Shown here piece by piece: positions 11,701 through 24,200 of a DNA stretch of 64,000 bases. The notes beneath the pieces are model-generated. The model was not told the origin of the DNA, ran no database searches, and saw nothing but the letters and a program-made list of their open reading frames with translations. The stretch lies in the NCBI RefSeq assembly GCF_000006565.2, contig NC_031476.1:1140458-1204457 (forward strand), in the 5' to 3' direction. The stretch is from Toxoplasma gondii ME49 (lineage: Eukaryota; Apicomplexa; Conoidasida; Eucoccidiorida; Sarcocystidae). Position 1 is the stretch's first letter; each line of letters opens with the position of its first letter. The translations under genes and the position numbers were made by a program.

Positions 11701-13902
11701 ACTGCGAACAGAACGTTGTGCTGGCATTCGGTTGTCAGGATATCCCGCTCCTTTTCCCTTTAAACGAAAGAAGAAAGGAAAGCACCACATCGAAGTCCCT
11801 TGACGGTCCCTGACGTCTCTCGCAGCATTGATCAGATCCACGAAGCAGCTTCCTAAGTGGCAGTTTTTTCCTATGCGATGATGTTTACTCGAGGGATCGT
11901 TGCATGTAGCCTTCTGCATTATGGTCTTCGAGTCGTACTGCCTGCAAGCTCTATTTGAAATTATCGACCGGGCGCCTTGTTTGTTTCACAGCATGTGACA
12001 CCCGCAGCGGGGGCGTCAGAAGCCCCATTAATTACTCTTTAAAATGCCACATCAGCTCCATGTCAACGCCTGTATAATTCTACTCAAAAGCTGCTTCTCT
12101 GGTCGGGAATTTCAGGTTCGCAACGAGCCGGCGTCTTTCTGAGACTCTCTCGTCTGCTTCAACACAAGAAATCAACATAGCGTATTGCATCGCACTCCGC
12201 CCGCAATTCTGTGGCTCTGTTCCTGGAATTACGAACGGTGGAGTGGAAGTATCCGGATACCACGAAAGCGAATGGGTGGGACGAGGGTGTCTACCGACGA
12301 CGGTACAGAAGCAGAGAAAGCGTATGAAACATTCCATGTTGACGTATGATAAGCTAAAGTCCAATCTGCGTCCCCACAGCACTGTCCCTTTCACCATGGC
12401 CACACTTCTAAGCTATGACAGCTGTGACTGCTATTCCTACAGGTACAAATATTTTTAATTGGTCAGGTACCGCTGCCGTTTGTGAGGTTGGTCGCACCTC
12501 CCAACGTCACTCACAGCTGAAATCGGAAAGCGCACGAATTCTCTCTGGCAGTCTGTCTGTCGGAGCAGCGACTTGCAAAGTCCGTCAGGTGCGACTGCAA
12601 GCGAGGATTTCTTGGTTGATCTTTTTCTCGTTAGAAAGGGGATCAGTTACAAAAGCGGGGCAGCACCTGTGATAGTTCATCCTGAGGAAGAGAGAACTCG
12701 GGCTGGCTTTCGAGCGAAACAGAACTCCTGAAGAATCACCCCAAGAGCTGGATATGCACCAGGGGCACGTGAGAGCTTCGCCGCAGCTTCTATGCGCAGA
12801 CGGGGACCACGCACTTCTGAAAGCCCTCTCCGTACGTGTCTCGTTTCTGCGTGTCGTGTCGGCTATCGAAAGCACACTTTTCCGACAAGACACAGACTTT
12901 CTTCACGGAGTTGGACGACAGAACTCGTTTGCTGTTCCTGCCTTAAGGAGATACCTATAACTCAATATATTGCGATTTACGAATCCGACCGTCTTCATTG
13001 TTGGAAGTTGTCTTTAATCCTGTGTGGTCGAACACTGTAGTCACACAACCGCCGCTGTATCGCGATTCCGTGATTCGTGTACCAGAGGCTTGTCAGTTTC
13101 TCGCTCCGCGGTGGTCGACAGGGGACGCCTGCGGTGGGATGTCCAGCTCGAACAGCCGTGTCATTTCGATGTCACCAAAGGCACCTTTTTCGTTCGTTGA
13201 TTCCCTAGATCTGAAGTTGTTGATGAACTTTGTCTTTGTGATTCTCCAGTTTTGTTCCCAAGGGACGGCTAGCTCGGGATGAATTGCACCAGCTGAAGAA
13301 ATACCCGGTTTTCTGCAACAATCGACACTTCGTCCACAGCGACTGCAGCGCGGCATTCCGTGCCTCTCAGCGCCTTCGCGGGTCGCCGAGAAGGTAGGAG
13401 GAAGCGTTTTCTCCGCACCACATTCTCCTCTCTTGTTTTTCATTGTCGAGGCGCACCGGCTTTTGCCAGCGAATGACTCATCTTCACCTTGTTCCCGTTT
13501 GTCCGCCTCGTTGCTGAAGTGAAAGCGGACGCCTGCGATGGCGGACGTGGCTTACGAGCGCCCGCGATGAGTCAACGATAAATGTGCGTTTTTTCTCACG
13601 CGCCGTCTTCGCTTCTTTTGGTTGCCTTCCTTCTCTAGAACTGGTTTCCTGTTCTCGTTTGATACAGGGCTTCCCGACGTGGTTGGCCTCTGCTTGTCTC
13701 AGAAAAAGTACGCGGTGGTTCCTGCAACGCTCGTGACCCCGTTACTCTGAAGGGAGCACAATTCCGACCCCATTTCCCCGTTTGTCGTCGCTTTTTCTTG
13801 TGTGCCTTCAGAGGGGTACTCCATAGATACCTAAGGACCAGGCTGTACAGACTTGATTTGCTTTTCGGGAACCAGTTCAGCGGAAGCAAGCGCACCGGCA
13901 AA
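8718..13902. other. Long region without a convincing gene, between two divergent genes
   Basis: Upstream flank of SF3B3 (minus) and of the small gene at 13903 (plus). Several open frames exist, the longest on the minus strand at 8923-9843, but none has recognisable domains, and overlapping frames on both strands are equally open, as expected for GC-rich non-coding DNA. Promoters and 5' leader exons of both neighbours probably lie here. TGCATGCA palindromes occur at 9214-9221 and 10124-10131. I see no RNA gene. Confidence 0.6.
9214..9221. promoter_or_regulatory. TGCATGCA palindrome, candidate AP2-factor site
   Basis: Perfect TGCATGCA about 0.5 kb upstream of the SF3B3 start codon; a second copy is at 10124-10131. 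TGCATGC is a known over-represented promoter motif in apicomplexans, bound by ApiAP2 proteins. The link to this gene is inference from position only; the motif also occurs in introns here. Confidence 0.3.
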
Positions 13903-14205
13903 ATGGCGTATGGCCCGGCCTACCAGGGCGGACTCTACTCCGCCGCACATACTCAGTACACTGCAACTAACCCGTACATGGCTACGTATGTCAGCACTCC
14001 CCCTCAAGGTGGAAATTACTATTACGTCGTCAGAGAGCCGGAACCGCGGCCACGGAAGTGCGTTTTTCGAATCATTTGCGAAACTCTGGGGTGGTTGGCG
14101 TCTGCTGTGGTGTGCACAGCCTGCTCCGCTGCGTGTGGAGCGGCGAGTTGCTGCATCAACGGCTTCATCGAAGACGAATTTGTCCCCAGCAAGCCTCAGC
14201 CGTAA
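13903..14205 (+). CDS. Small Tyr/Pro-rich protein with Cys-rich C-terminal hydrophobic segment (CYSTM-like)
   Basis: A 100-residue single-exon frame. The start at 13903 has the context GCAAAATGGCG, close to the consensus around coccidian start codons; the same frame is open upstream to 13798, but those codons look like leader sequence. Residues 1-50 are rich in Tyr, Ala, Gly, Pro and Gln. Residues about 54-86 form a hydrophobic stretch with seven cysteines at 53, 59, 71, 74, 78, 83 and 84, followed by the acidic tail FIEDEFVPSKPQP. This plan (disordered Y/P/Q-rich N-terminus, then a short Cys-rich membrane segment) resembles CYSTM-type stress proteins and multiply palmitoylated membrane peptides, though I cannot claim homology. 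No signal peptide is visible. It sits alone: SF3B3 is 5 kb away and divergent, and the myosin 3' end converges on it. Moderately confident that it is coding. Confidence 0.55.
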   Translation: MAYGPAYQGGLYSAAHTQYTATNPYMATYVSTPPQGGNYYYVVREPEPRPRKCVFRIICETLGWLASAVVCTACSAACGAASCCINGFIEDEFVPSKPQP

Positions 14206-16449
14206 ATTTCAGCAATCGCTTGTTCTCCGCCGCTGTTTGGGCCAGAGGATTTAATGTCGCGCAAGCTGCTTTGTTGAATTCCCGTGTGAAGAGAAGATTC
14301 CTTGAGGGTCTGCAGCAGAAGCGGCTGTGGAGTTCTACGTTTGTCCTGTAGATCTATCGCGTCTGGCGCAATGAAGTGACATAATTTTCCTTTTCAGTGT
14401 GCAATCTACCAGGTGCATCTTGAGGTCTCTACGAAGCTGAACCTGTGAAGCACCCCAGCATAAAAGAAGCTGTCAGTTCCGATGCCTTCGCGAGACCGTT
14501 TTCCATGTCTTTGTTCGGGTTATCGCTGAACCTGTCCCTACTTCTAGGTTGATGGACATCTGTTTTAGAGACGTCTGTTGTTCTAAACCCAGAGATCTAG
14601 GGACCTAGAAACGCGGACCTTTAGGTGGTCTCGCCGGTGGACCCCAGCTGGGGATGTGTGCAGGTGCCGTTACTCTAGAATTTCACCGACGAGGATCTTT
14701 TGGGACCCTACATCCAGGTCACGCTTTGATTGGTTGTCAGAATTTGCATTTTGGGAGAACGATCGACGAACGGAATTGCAAGTAACGATGCTACGGCTTT
14801 CAAATTCGAATTGTTACCGCGGTCATAGGATGCCATGTTCTACGTAGGCTGAGGCAAGTTTGTAGAGTCGTTGTTCGAGTTGTGAAGTCGACCGGTCTAC
14901 CAGCCACATGGATCCTCCTTCGAAACACATGCGTGTACGCTCTTCTTTCTTCGATATCAAACTGTAGGCACCCTCTGGTGGCACTCGGGAAGGGCAGCGA
15001 CAGTGTGAAAAGCTTTTCACCCCGCCGCTGCCAGATTCCTATTACGTAAGCTGCTTGCTGTGTCAGTATGATAAACCACCAAACTCCTGAACTGGAACAG
15101 GTTTCAATTTACCACTGCGAGACGACTGAAACGCCAGATAAACGTACACAACGATTAAACAACATGAACCACGGGAAAAGACGAACTCAGTTGTCTCGCA
15201 GAGAACAAAACATGCCGCCACGAAGCGGGTGCACTCGTGTAAGTAAAAAACTGGAGGTATCGGGGTCGTACTGTGTTTGATGTCGGGAAATGCCACCCCA
15301 GCCGTTTGCGCCGCCCTTCCTTCCTGTCTGTGAGAGTGTTTTGGAGGCCACTTCAGACAAGGGTGGCCAGCCAGGAGTTTATACAGGAGCCAAATGCGCG
15401 GTTCCGTTCCAACTGGAACATTTCTGGCGAAACTTCAGCTGCCACAAACAAGCTATTCTAGAAACGTTTTTTGAGTACACAGCACTGTGTTAGTCCCTGT
15501 TTCAGTATGAGGAGAGAAACCGCAGACGCGACACAGCTGCTGTGCTTACGGACAGTGACTTGCAGGTATGGTGTACAAAGGCAGATTAATGGGTCTACAT
15601 TTTGCCATTTTTTTCTGTTTGTGCATATGTGCCGCCTCCATGCATTCAGGACGCATGCAAACGTCTGTGCCGTTAGCACATTGACTCTCAGATTCTTGCA
15701 TCTTTCACTTCTATAGCAACACCGGTAGCATTCATGCAATATGCCTCAAACCTGATGACGAAAAACAGACTGCACCGAGCGGCATAGTTTGTTTCTGCGG
15801 GGAGCCGAACAGCTTAACTTTTCCTTTGCTCCTTTTTCTTATCGCGGCGTTTTCTGCATTCTGAGGCACCGTTTTGAACGCGGTCAGTGCTTCTTCGGCT
15901 TGTCTGTCGGAAGCACTCCCGCGTTGGAAAGCCATACGTTAGGCCGACGCCGGGAACTTGCAGAACGCAGATTCGTTGGTCGAGCTCGCTCGATGACAGT
16001 ACGCCATTGTTCCCCCCCCCTTTTTCCCCCACAGAGTGGTTCATCCCAATAAACACTGTTAACCTTGAAACACAACAGGGAAAACCTCTCGTCACTTCGT
16101 GAATATACATAGGTCGTGCCGACCACTTTGTCTGCACGGCAAAAAAACGAGCAAATCCAGAAAACCGGGAACATCTCCCCCCACGAAGCGACAATAGACA
16201 CAAAGCCGCATTGCACTTTCCACACTCCGTGACAACCCGCAACAGCTCTGTTCCGCGGCCAAATGCGCCACTTGAGATTCCTGCTTGAGGCTGAGGTCCC
16301 CTTCTACATGACTTCGCTCACGACTTCAGAAGGCGTCGCTCCCGCAACTGGAAAGACGACCTTTAGTGTCACTCAGGTGACTCGCGTCTCTGTACAAAAA
16401 CGGGCCAGTGCCTCCGTTTCTGCTTGGTGCCAGACAGTTTGTGATTCTG
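14206..16449. other. Intergenic region, no gene recognised
   Basis: Lies between the 3' end of the small plus-strand gene and the last candidate coding segment of the minus-strand myosin tail. Only short overlapping frames are present. A C9T5C5 homopolymer run is at 16012-16030. It presumably holds both 3' untranslated regions. Confidence 0.5.
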
Positions 16450-18150
16450 AATCACCCCACTGGACGAATGTGCGCGGCCGCGCACTTTGGCAGGCTCACA
16501 CCCTGTGCCACACACGGGTTTAAATCGAGCCCCTCTTCATATTTACCGAGCACTGTCTCGCTCAACCTCCCGACGCTGTCGAAAGCCGACGACATTGTTC
16601 CCATAGTCGACAGATTGCACAGCGTCGGAAGCCTTTCCTGGGAAAGCAAAGCATCGACACAAATCGACACGTCCTCCACAGAGGTTCTCCGAAACCCGAA
16701 ATTCTGAACTCAGAGACATCTCTTTTTGACTCTGACCGACACTGTTCGGTGTGGAGTTGTTTCAGTACATGTGTGCGAAAGACTTCGAGGAAACGGCGTC
16801 TACGGTACCCGGCCGCTTCCATGTCTGCGTCGCCCCTTGTGCCCTCTGGAATCCAGACTTTGTCTCGAAATCATCCATCTCCCCTACAAACTCCTGGCGT
16901 CCCCACACAGACAGACGTTGAACAGGAATGAAGTAAGGGCAAGATTCACACAACAGCAAACACTGGGAAACTCTTTAGCAGCGGGGCCTTGTCCCTGGAA
17001 ACAAGTCAGCGGAAGTTCCTTTAGCCTTAGTGCCCGTCATTTTTCAAGAACTCGCCCTACGCTTGTTCTGAAAAAGTGGACCTTGATTTCTTCAAGAAGG
17101 CCACAACATCGGTCAATGCCATGCTGGAGAGTCTCAACCTGGCCGCGAAGCTGCAAGCAAAATAAAATCAGAAGGTGCACCGCCGCTGTCTCCAGAGGTT
17201 TCCTACGGACTGCCTGCCAACCAGGACGCACCTCCCGTTATACAGAGGCACTTAACCCGCGCTGAAAAGCATCGCTACGGCGGGGTACGTGGAAACCGCC
17301 GGGAGGGGAGACGCAGCAAGGACCTTGAAATGCGACGAACATTTTCAACTCTGTTAGCTTTGCTGTGAGGACCGAGATGGCCCGATGCTAGATCCTGAGA
17401 AGACCTCACCGGCACAGAAGGCATGCATTGCCAAGTGCAAGTATAGCGTTCTAAACTCACTTGATCGAACTCCGCTCGGGTTACTCTATCCATCCCCTCG
17501 GCCTGCAAGGAAAACGAATGCGGAATTGCCAAGGAAGCACCTGGGGTGACAAATGAATGCGACCTTTCTTCCTGCTGCAGCAGACCTTTTTTTTGACATA
17601 AACGTTCGTGGCTCCACACGCCGATGAAACGGGGGGAATCCGGAATTCGTTGAAATCGCAGAACGTCTCACGTCCAGAAGCCGGAAGCGACAGTGAGAGC
17701 TGCGGCGGTGACGCCGGCACTGCTTTCTTTCAACAGCTGCAGGTCCATTTGTGCAGATGCCTGCGAGTTCGCGCCCACGTCAAAAGCGTTGAGGATGGCG
17801 TCCAGCGCAGAGTTCAAAACCAGTCGCTGCACACAGATTACCCCTCTGGAACTAGGTATACACGGCACAGAGACTGAAGACAGCTGACCTGGGGATGCGA
17901 ATAGACACTCCGGAAACTCCCCGCTGACGGTGAACGTTCGGACTGGTCGACGTCGTTTGCACTCCTTGGCCTGGAGGAAACCATACCAGAGTGCCGAAGG
18001 CGGTGTATGAGAGACACCGACGCTTTTCTCGAGAAACAGTTTCAGTAGCCGGTAACTCCAGGTGATGGCGAACCGCGGACGAAACCACAGCTCCACTGCC
18101 TTGCGGTAGAGACGGGCAGAGATATTTCACAACAGTTTTCCACTTTTTGC
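16450..18150 (-). other. Possible further 3' exons of the myosin tail (unresolved)
   Basis: Four minus-strand segments look coding. The frame about 18093-17672 reads VELWFRPRFAITWSYRLLK and runs on through RLVLNSALDAILNAFDVG to a GTGAGA donor. A second, 17160-17092, reads LRGQVETLQHGIDRCCGLL between CAG and GT. A third, about 16906-16805, contains EFVGEMDDFETKSGFQ. A fourth, about 16698-16450, contains STMGTMSSAFDSVGRLSET. The problem is phase: exon 13 of the myosin ends in phase 2 at 18268, and the only good acceptors before 18093 would enter a different frame (GAVVSSAVRHHLELPATET), also open, which stops at 17852. Either that alternative frame is the true C-terminus, or an exon is missing from my model, or these belong to a separate gene. 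Confidence 0.35.
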
Positions 18151-18267
18151 GCAACTCTCGGCATGCCGCGAGCGTCCCTATTTCGAGTCGCCTTCAACAC
18201 GCTTTCCCCCGCTTTTTGCGCCTGCCTTTTCTGACCGCCTTTTCTATCCATCCTGGGAGCCTCTCAC

Positions 18268-21200
18268 CGTGCAGCTCGGCCCTCGCGTCCTCTCGACATC
18301 TCTGGCCCGGCGACCGAATCTCTGAACGCGCGATCTTCCTTCTCGCTCTCTGCGTCGCTTCCCTCGCCTTCGCTGGATTCTGTGTTCGAATCTGTTTCTT
18401 CGCTGCTTTGGTAGGCTGCGCCAATCAGCGGCAAGGTCCGAAGACGACGAAAGAGTCGCGTCCAGAAACCAGGTCTGTCGTTGGGATAGACCGAAGCAGA
18501 AACGTCGGGAGTCACGTCTGCGAAACTCGGCTGCTCGTGGGCGGTATAGACAGAGGCAGCATCTGGTGCGGAGCCGAAGCACGCGGAAGAAGCGGCTTCG
18601 GGGTAGGGGACTTGACTCCGCACCGCGAGGCTGGCGCTTTTGCGCGACTCTTGCCTCCTTTGCATCGATCCGGGTGGACTGAGTTCGAGGCGCTGTACTG
18701 CCGAATCTACAAACGCGTCAGTCTTCTCATCTTTCGCACAGTCGCGAGCTTCGTCTCCGTCGTCCAATGCCGTGTGCCGCCTCCCCGCCTTCAGAAGAGA
18801 AGCCACATACGCGGCAACCAGCTTCTGACTCAGAGCGTTGCCAGCGAAAGAGCCCCGGAGAAGCTTATTCAGGGCGAGAGAGAGAAGGACGCGCGTTTCT
18901 TCTGTCTCGTCTGCGCTGCCCGGAAGATCGCAGGAATGTGAAGCCGTGGGAAGACGCAGAGAACAAGAAGACAAAGTTTCGAGGTGTGTGAGCTTGAGGA
19001 GAACGCGCGCCCAGAGTGCCGAGGGGTCCAGCTGAAGATACAGGCAAAGATCGGAAAGAAAGAGAGACGAACGAGCCGCTTCTCCACAGAACTCCACAGA
19101 GCGGCCTCAAAAAAGGAAAAACGATGGAGCTGGTTCTTCCCAACTCCACGAAATGGACTCGACCTCGGGAACCCTCGAACCTCCACGGATTTCAACTCGT
19201 TCTCTGCTGGAAGACCTAGTCGAGAGAGAGAGGTACAGAGAACTGTGGCGTTCCGCATTCAACTGCCTTCTCACACGAAGCACCGGAAAACAAAAGGATC
19301 AAGAACACGAGGTATGAACGCTCAAGACATGTCTAGGAGATGCGTCATGGAGCAGCCGCAGAAACCACAGGAGTGAGGAGGCGACCCGGCGCACCTTCAC
19401 TTTGTCCGCTGTGCTCTGGCCTGGAATTCCTCTCACCGTTCTGCTTCCTCAGGAGCAGTGAGCGTCGACTCACATCGTCGTTACAGGCACCACTCAAGCG
19501 TAATAACAGACGAAACTGCATTGGTACGCTTCACTTTTTCCACGCATGTTAACATCCTCGGCGTCCCCCCCCGTCGACCTGGCAGGTGTGTCAACAATGT
19601 GCTCGTCTGATGGCTCTATAGCCTCAGCCTGACGGGTGACTTTTGAGACGCTAGAGAATCGTTTCGAGACGTACAGACGCGATAAAGAGACCTGACGCCT
19701 TTGGGGGTACCGACGCAAGTGAGAGTCAATTGGAAGCGAAAATGAATTCTTCTCCCAACCACCTCACCTCCCCAGCCCCCCGAGTGTATGTTCCCAGGTG
19801 AAAACGGGTGAAGGTAACTGCATGCAGAAGTCAAAAGAAAGTTCCGAGTACCCCGAGTCAGCACATCAGAAATCGTGAGAGGTCGTTTTCTCGACTGTCC
19901 ACGCCTTGCGTTCCACCACGCTGCTTGATGAGGACCCTCTTAACGCTTCACACTGTGTGAGAAACGATCAATCCAGTACGCGAGAGTACCACCAGGGACT
20001 CTACGTATTCAGGCACTCTCTAAGAGTCACGTACTCTCCACGATTCAGGTTTTCTAAGATATTCATGATATTCAGGTATGCTCTATGACTCCCAGGTACT
20101 CTGCATTACTCAGAAATCTTCAAAGATTCAGGAACACTTGGATGATCCGATTCTCTGCGCTGCGCCGGTGAATCGTCTCTGTTCTTCTGTGAAACGCGCC
20201 GAAGTTCGTTGCATCCGTCTTACTTCGCACGGTGTTTCTTGGGAAGTTTGGGGAGCTTCCGCAGTCCTCGCGGTCTCGACAGGAAGCCCAAAGTGAGAGC
20301 GGCTGCCAGCACTTCGAGTCTGCGTCTTCGTATACCTCAGCAACTCCTCGCAGGCTCTGAGATACTCTTGCATTAGCGTTGCTCTTTCGTGGCATAGGGC
20401 TCGGTACATTGCCTCTTCCGCTGTCGCGCAAAACCGAGATCCTGGACGGCTCTGAACAAGAAAAAGGGAGACAGGACCCCTGACAAATGCAGACTCACCT
20501 TGGGATCGGCTTTGCTTGCAAGGCGATTCATTCGGATACACGCGAAACTCTCATGACCCACCCGACTGGAAAATGTTTACCAACACATATACATGAATAA
20601 CCATATAAACATAGACACATACAAGCATAGATGCATATAAATACAGATACACTACCTATCGATACAGATATAGATTTACACATGCATGAGGAGAGGCAGA
20701 CGAGCTTCTGTATTGCGGGTATTCGTGTTTTTTACGAGTTGTAGACGATACAAGGTTTCTGTTGCGTTTCTTCCAAGTTGAATGATTATACCAGATGTAT
20801 AGGCTGAGGAGAGAGGGGCAGGCCGCGGAAGTTGATGTACAAGTTGAAAGTTCACTGTGGTCGTCTTTGTTTTTGAGTGTTCTCTGTACGACAGACTTGG
20901 GGTTATGCGAATTAACAATCGAAGTCCTAGTGCCGACCGATTTACATTTACTGTTTAGCTCGCTGTGAAGGGATTCGCCTTACAGAGAAGGTGTTCCGAT
21001 AAACGAATACCACGTGCGTACACCTGTGTCTCCAAAAACGTTTCGGTTTCTCTTTTACTTTTTCCATCCCCTTTTCGCCTTTTCTCCTGGCCTCCTCCAT
21101 TGCAAGTGTTTCCTCTCTTCTTTTCTCCGTTTCTCTCGTCTCTTGATCTTCTCCCTTCTCCGGGCTGCTCTTGGCCTTCCTTCCGACGCAGCAGTCCTGC

Positions 21201-24200
21201 CTCCTTTTCACGCTGTCTTGTTTCCCCGAGAGTTAAATGCCTGCCTTTCCTTCCTCTGTTTCTTTCCATGTCTTCTGTGCTTTCCCCCTTCTTTCTGCCT
21301 CTCCTGTCTCTCCTTTCTTGTCTCCCTTTTTCTTCGTGTTTCTCTGCATTCTGCCTCTTCTGTCTCTGCCTTTCCGCGCTTTTTCACTCTTTCTTTCCGT
21401 GCGCTTCGGCTTCGTCCATTCACCTTCCTTGAGCGTCTCTCGCGCGCCTCCGAGGTCGACTTCTTCGCCGCCCTCTTGACGGCTGCCAGACGATCCCGCA
21501 AGGCGACGACATCGTCGAACACGGCGTCCAAGTCCTCTGACGAAGAAGCCTTGAAAAACGCCAGGCACCGCAAACAAAGAAAGAACAACGCCTGTTCAGC
21601 GACAACTCCCTCTGCTGTTATCGACGCTTCTGAGACACACATCCGGAAGCCCTCTGCATGCAGGCGGAGACTTCGCGCCGAGTCAGATGTGAACAAGCCA
21701 AAGGCCTGACCCCTCTCGAGGTGTAGGTTCCGAAAAACAGACTTGTTCTCTCGGAGAGCGCACCCCAGTGGAACGGTCCACTGTGCATCGAAGAGGAGGA
21801 AGGACGATGCAAAAGCGTCGCAGCCGCAAAGGGAAACGTAAAGCATTCGTGAGAAAAACAAGGCAAAGTCCAGACATCTGTGTTCGCGTGAGGCTGCAAG
21901 AAACACTCGACGAAGAGGAGAGCAGGGATCCGGCGACCCGATCACCTAATCAGGAAGGGAGTTGGCGCGCGAGTTGGAGACTCGGAAGAGAATCACGGAG
22001 AGAAGACGATCCCTGAACCCCATCGAGCTGTCTCGGCGAGTCAAGAGTTGAGGCAGAGTGTTTCAGTTGAGACTCCTCCTTTTCATCTCAATCAAGGAGC
22101 GGTTAAAAAAGCCGACATTTTTACGGACAAGCGTGGTGGAGATAAACGCCATAAGTTCTGCTCGGCCTCTCAGTCTCTGTCCCCGCGAAAGGAGACACAC
22201 GACCCTCGAAGCGAACTGTGCCCCAGACACCCACAAACGGTTTCGGAGTTTCTAGGTGTGTGTCTCTGCCTGTCGTCCCTCTCTCGGAGTTTCCTGAAAT
22301 CTTTTCCCTCGTGTTGGCGTCGCTTGAGTCTTACTTCCGATGCGCTGTCGCTGGCGAAGCCGGCGAGCTGCTCGTTCGTCGAGAGAGTCCGCGTAGACGA
22401 GTTGTTCCTTTCGACTTTTTCTGCGAGGAGCGTTTTGACGACCGACCGCCAGAAACGACTGGAACCTCTGCTTTGTCTCGAACTGCGAGGCCGCGCCGAT
22501 ACGTCGCCCACAGCTTCAGACCGAGACGAAGCGTCGCTCAAGGCTCTGTGGTGTCGTCTCGCGCGACGTTTGCCCCTCTCTTCTCTGCCCTTTCGCGGAT
22601 GGTCCTCCTCTCTGGAACTCGAGTCCTCCCTCGCTTCTTGTTGTCTTGGGTCTCCTTCTTCCTCTCTTGATCCCGCATCGAGGGAGCGCGCCTCGAGCCC
22701 GGCGACCCGTTCGTCATCTGCTCTCGGGTTCGACGCCGCCTGCGTTGTCTCGTCTTTCTCCTCACCTTGGCTTCTTCGCTTCGCCGCTGACACCTCTCCT
22801 TCTTCGCTGGGCGGGAGGCTCTTCAAGAGAGTGGGCGCCGCCTCATGTGCTTCCTCATGGAGTGCATCAGAAGCAAATGTCTCCTGAGAAAGAACATTTT
22901 CCGTTTCTTCCCTAGGTCCTTGATCAACCCCACGAGCCTCTGCTTTGGCAGCTTCCCGCGGCTCTGCCGGCTCTGCGGACTTCGTTTCTGGGTCGCATGC
23001 GACGGACAGACCGGCGTCGCGCTCTTGGGAGACTGACGCCTCGCTCTGCAAGAGTCTCTGCTGAGCTTCGCGTTCTCTTCGCTCTCGAAACTCGCGAACC
23101 AAACGCCGGAACCGCAGCACACCTCGACAGCGGGCCTGCAGGCGAACGATCGCTGCTCGCGCCTGCTGGTACCTGCGGCGCTCGACGAACCTGAGAAATT
23201 CAGGAAAACCAGGAACAGTGCGCTGCATCTGTCAGTGAAGGCGATGAGAAAGTGACTTGTGAACGCCTCAAAGTGGAGAGGCACACTGCACAAGTGGAGT
23301 CGTTCTGCAGAAAGAGGGGACCGAAAAACCGAGCCAATGGCAGCCACTAAGCATAGCGAAAAGGTCATGTGAGTCTTGGTGTACATGCAGATGAAACGAC
23401 ATTGACAAGCACACGCAAACAACTTGAAAACGAGACAAACGAGAGTGGAGAGGAAACGACAGAGAGGCGAGAGAACGCCCTCCTTCGTTTGAGCTTGTCC
23501 TGGAGTCCTGCTTCTGCAGAGTTGAGATTCCCTGGTTTCTTCGTACCGCAGACTTTGTGCATGCACCCTCATTATTCGAGGCCTCCAAGCGCGGCTCTCA
23601 GAAGGCACTACGGCTATCAAGAAGCATGGTACACAACGAGTCCCCAGACGGCTGTAAAGAATACGCTTTACCAAGGAGTCGACCCTAGAACACTTCAAAG
23701 TAGTCCACACACACTGAGTGGGCAAGCGACAGAACTCCGTGCAATTCAGAAAAAAGAAACATCCCATGCCCCACCCTCGGAAATGCTTGGAAATGCATGT
23801 GGCTGCGCGAAATCGAAATTTCGCTGCAGCCCGGTCGAGCGCGTCCATCAGCGGCTTCTTCAGAAACACCTGGACGAAAATGCACGCAAGCATGTAGGCG
23901 AAACGCCCTTTATTTCGAGACACTGAAACCTTATTTTCGCGCGTAGTGGGACTACAAACAAAGTTACAAAAGAAAGGTGTTTCCCTGCATCTGCGTGGTT
24001 GTGCCATGGGGGGGCGTCCTGAACTCGGCAGTCCTTGTCTCTGCAAAAGGATGAGGGTATATCTGTGTCATCACACTTTAACAGACGGACGTACAACAGG
24101 CCTGATTGATTTTTGAATGCTGTAGGTCTCGTGGTAGACGCACTTCTATCAAAGAGTGCATGCACTGAAGGTGGCCGAAAAACTCGGCGCGCCATCAACT

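Noticed and set aside
22823..24046. 407-codon minus-strand open frame
   Set aside because: It runs through myosin exon 9 and the whole following intron; the conserved IQ sequence requires splicing from 23775 to 23190 instead.
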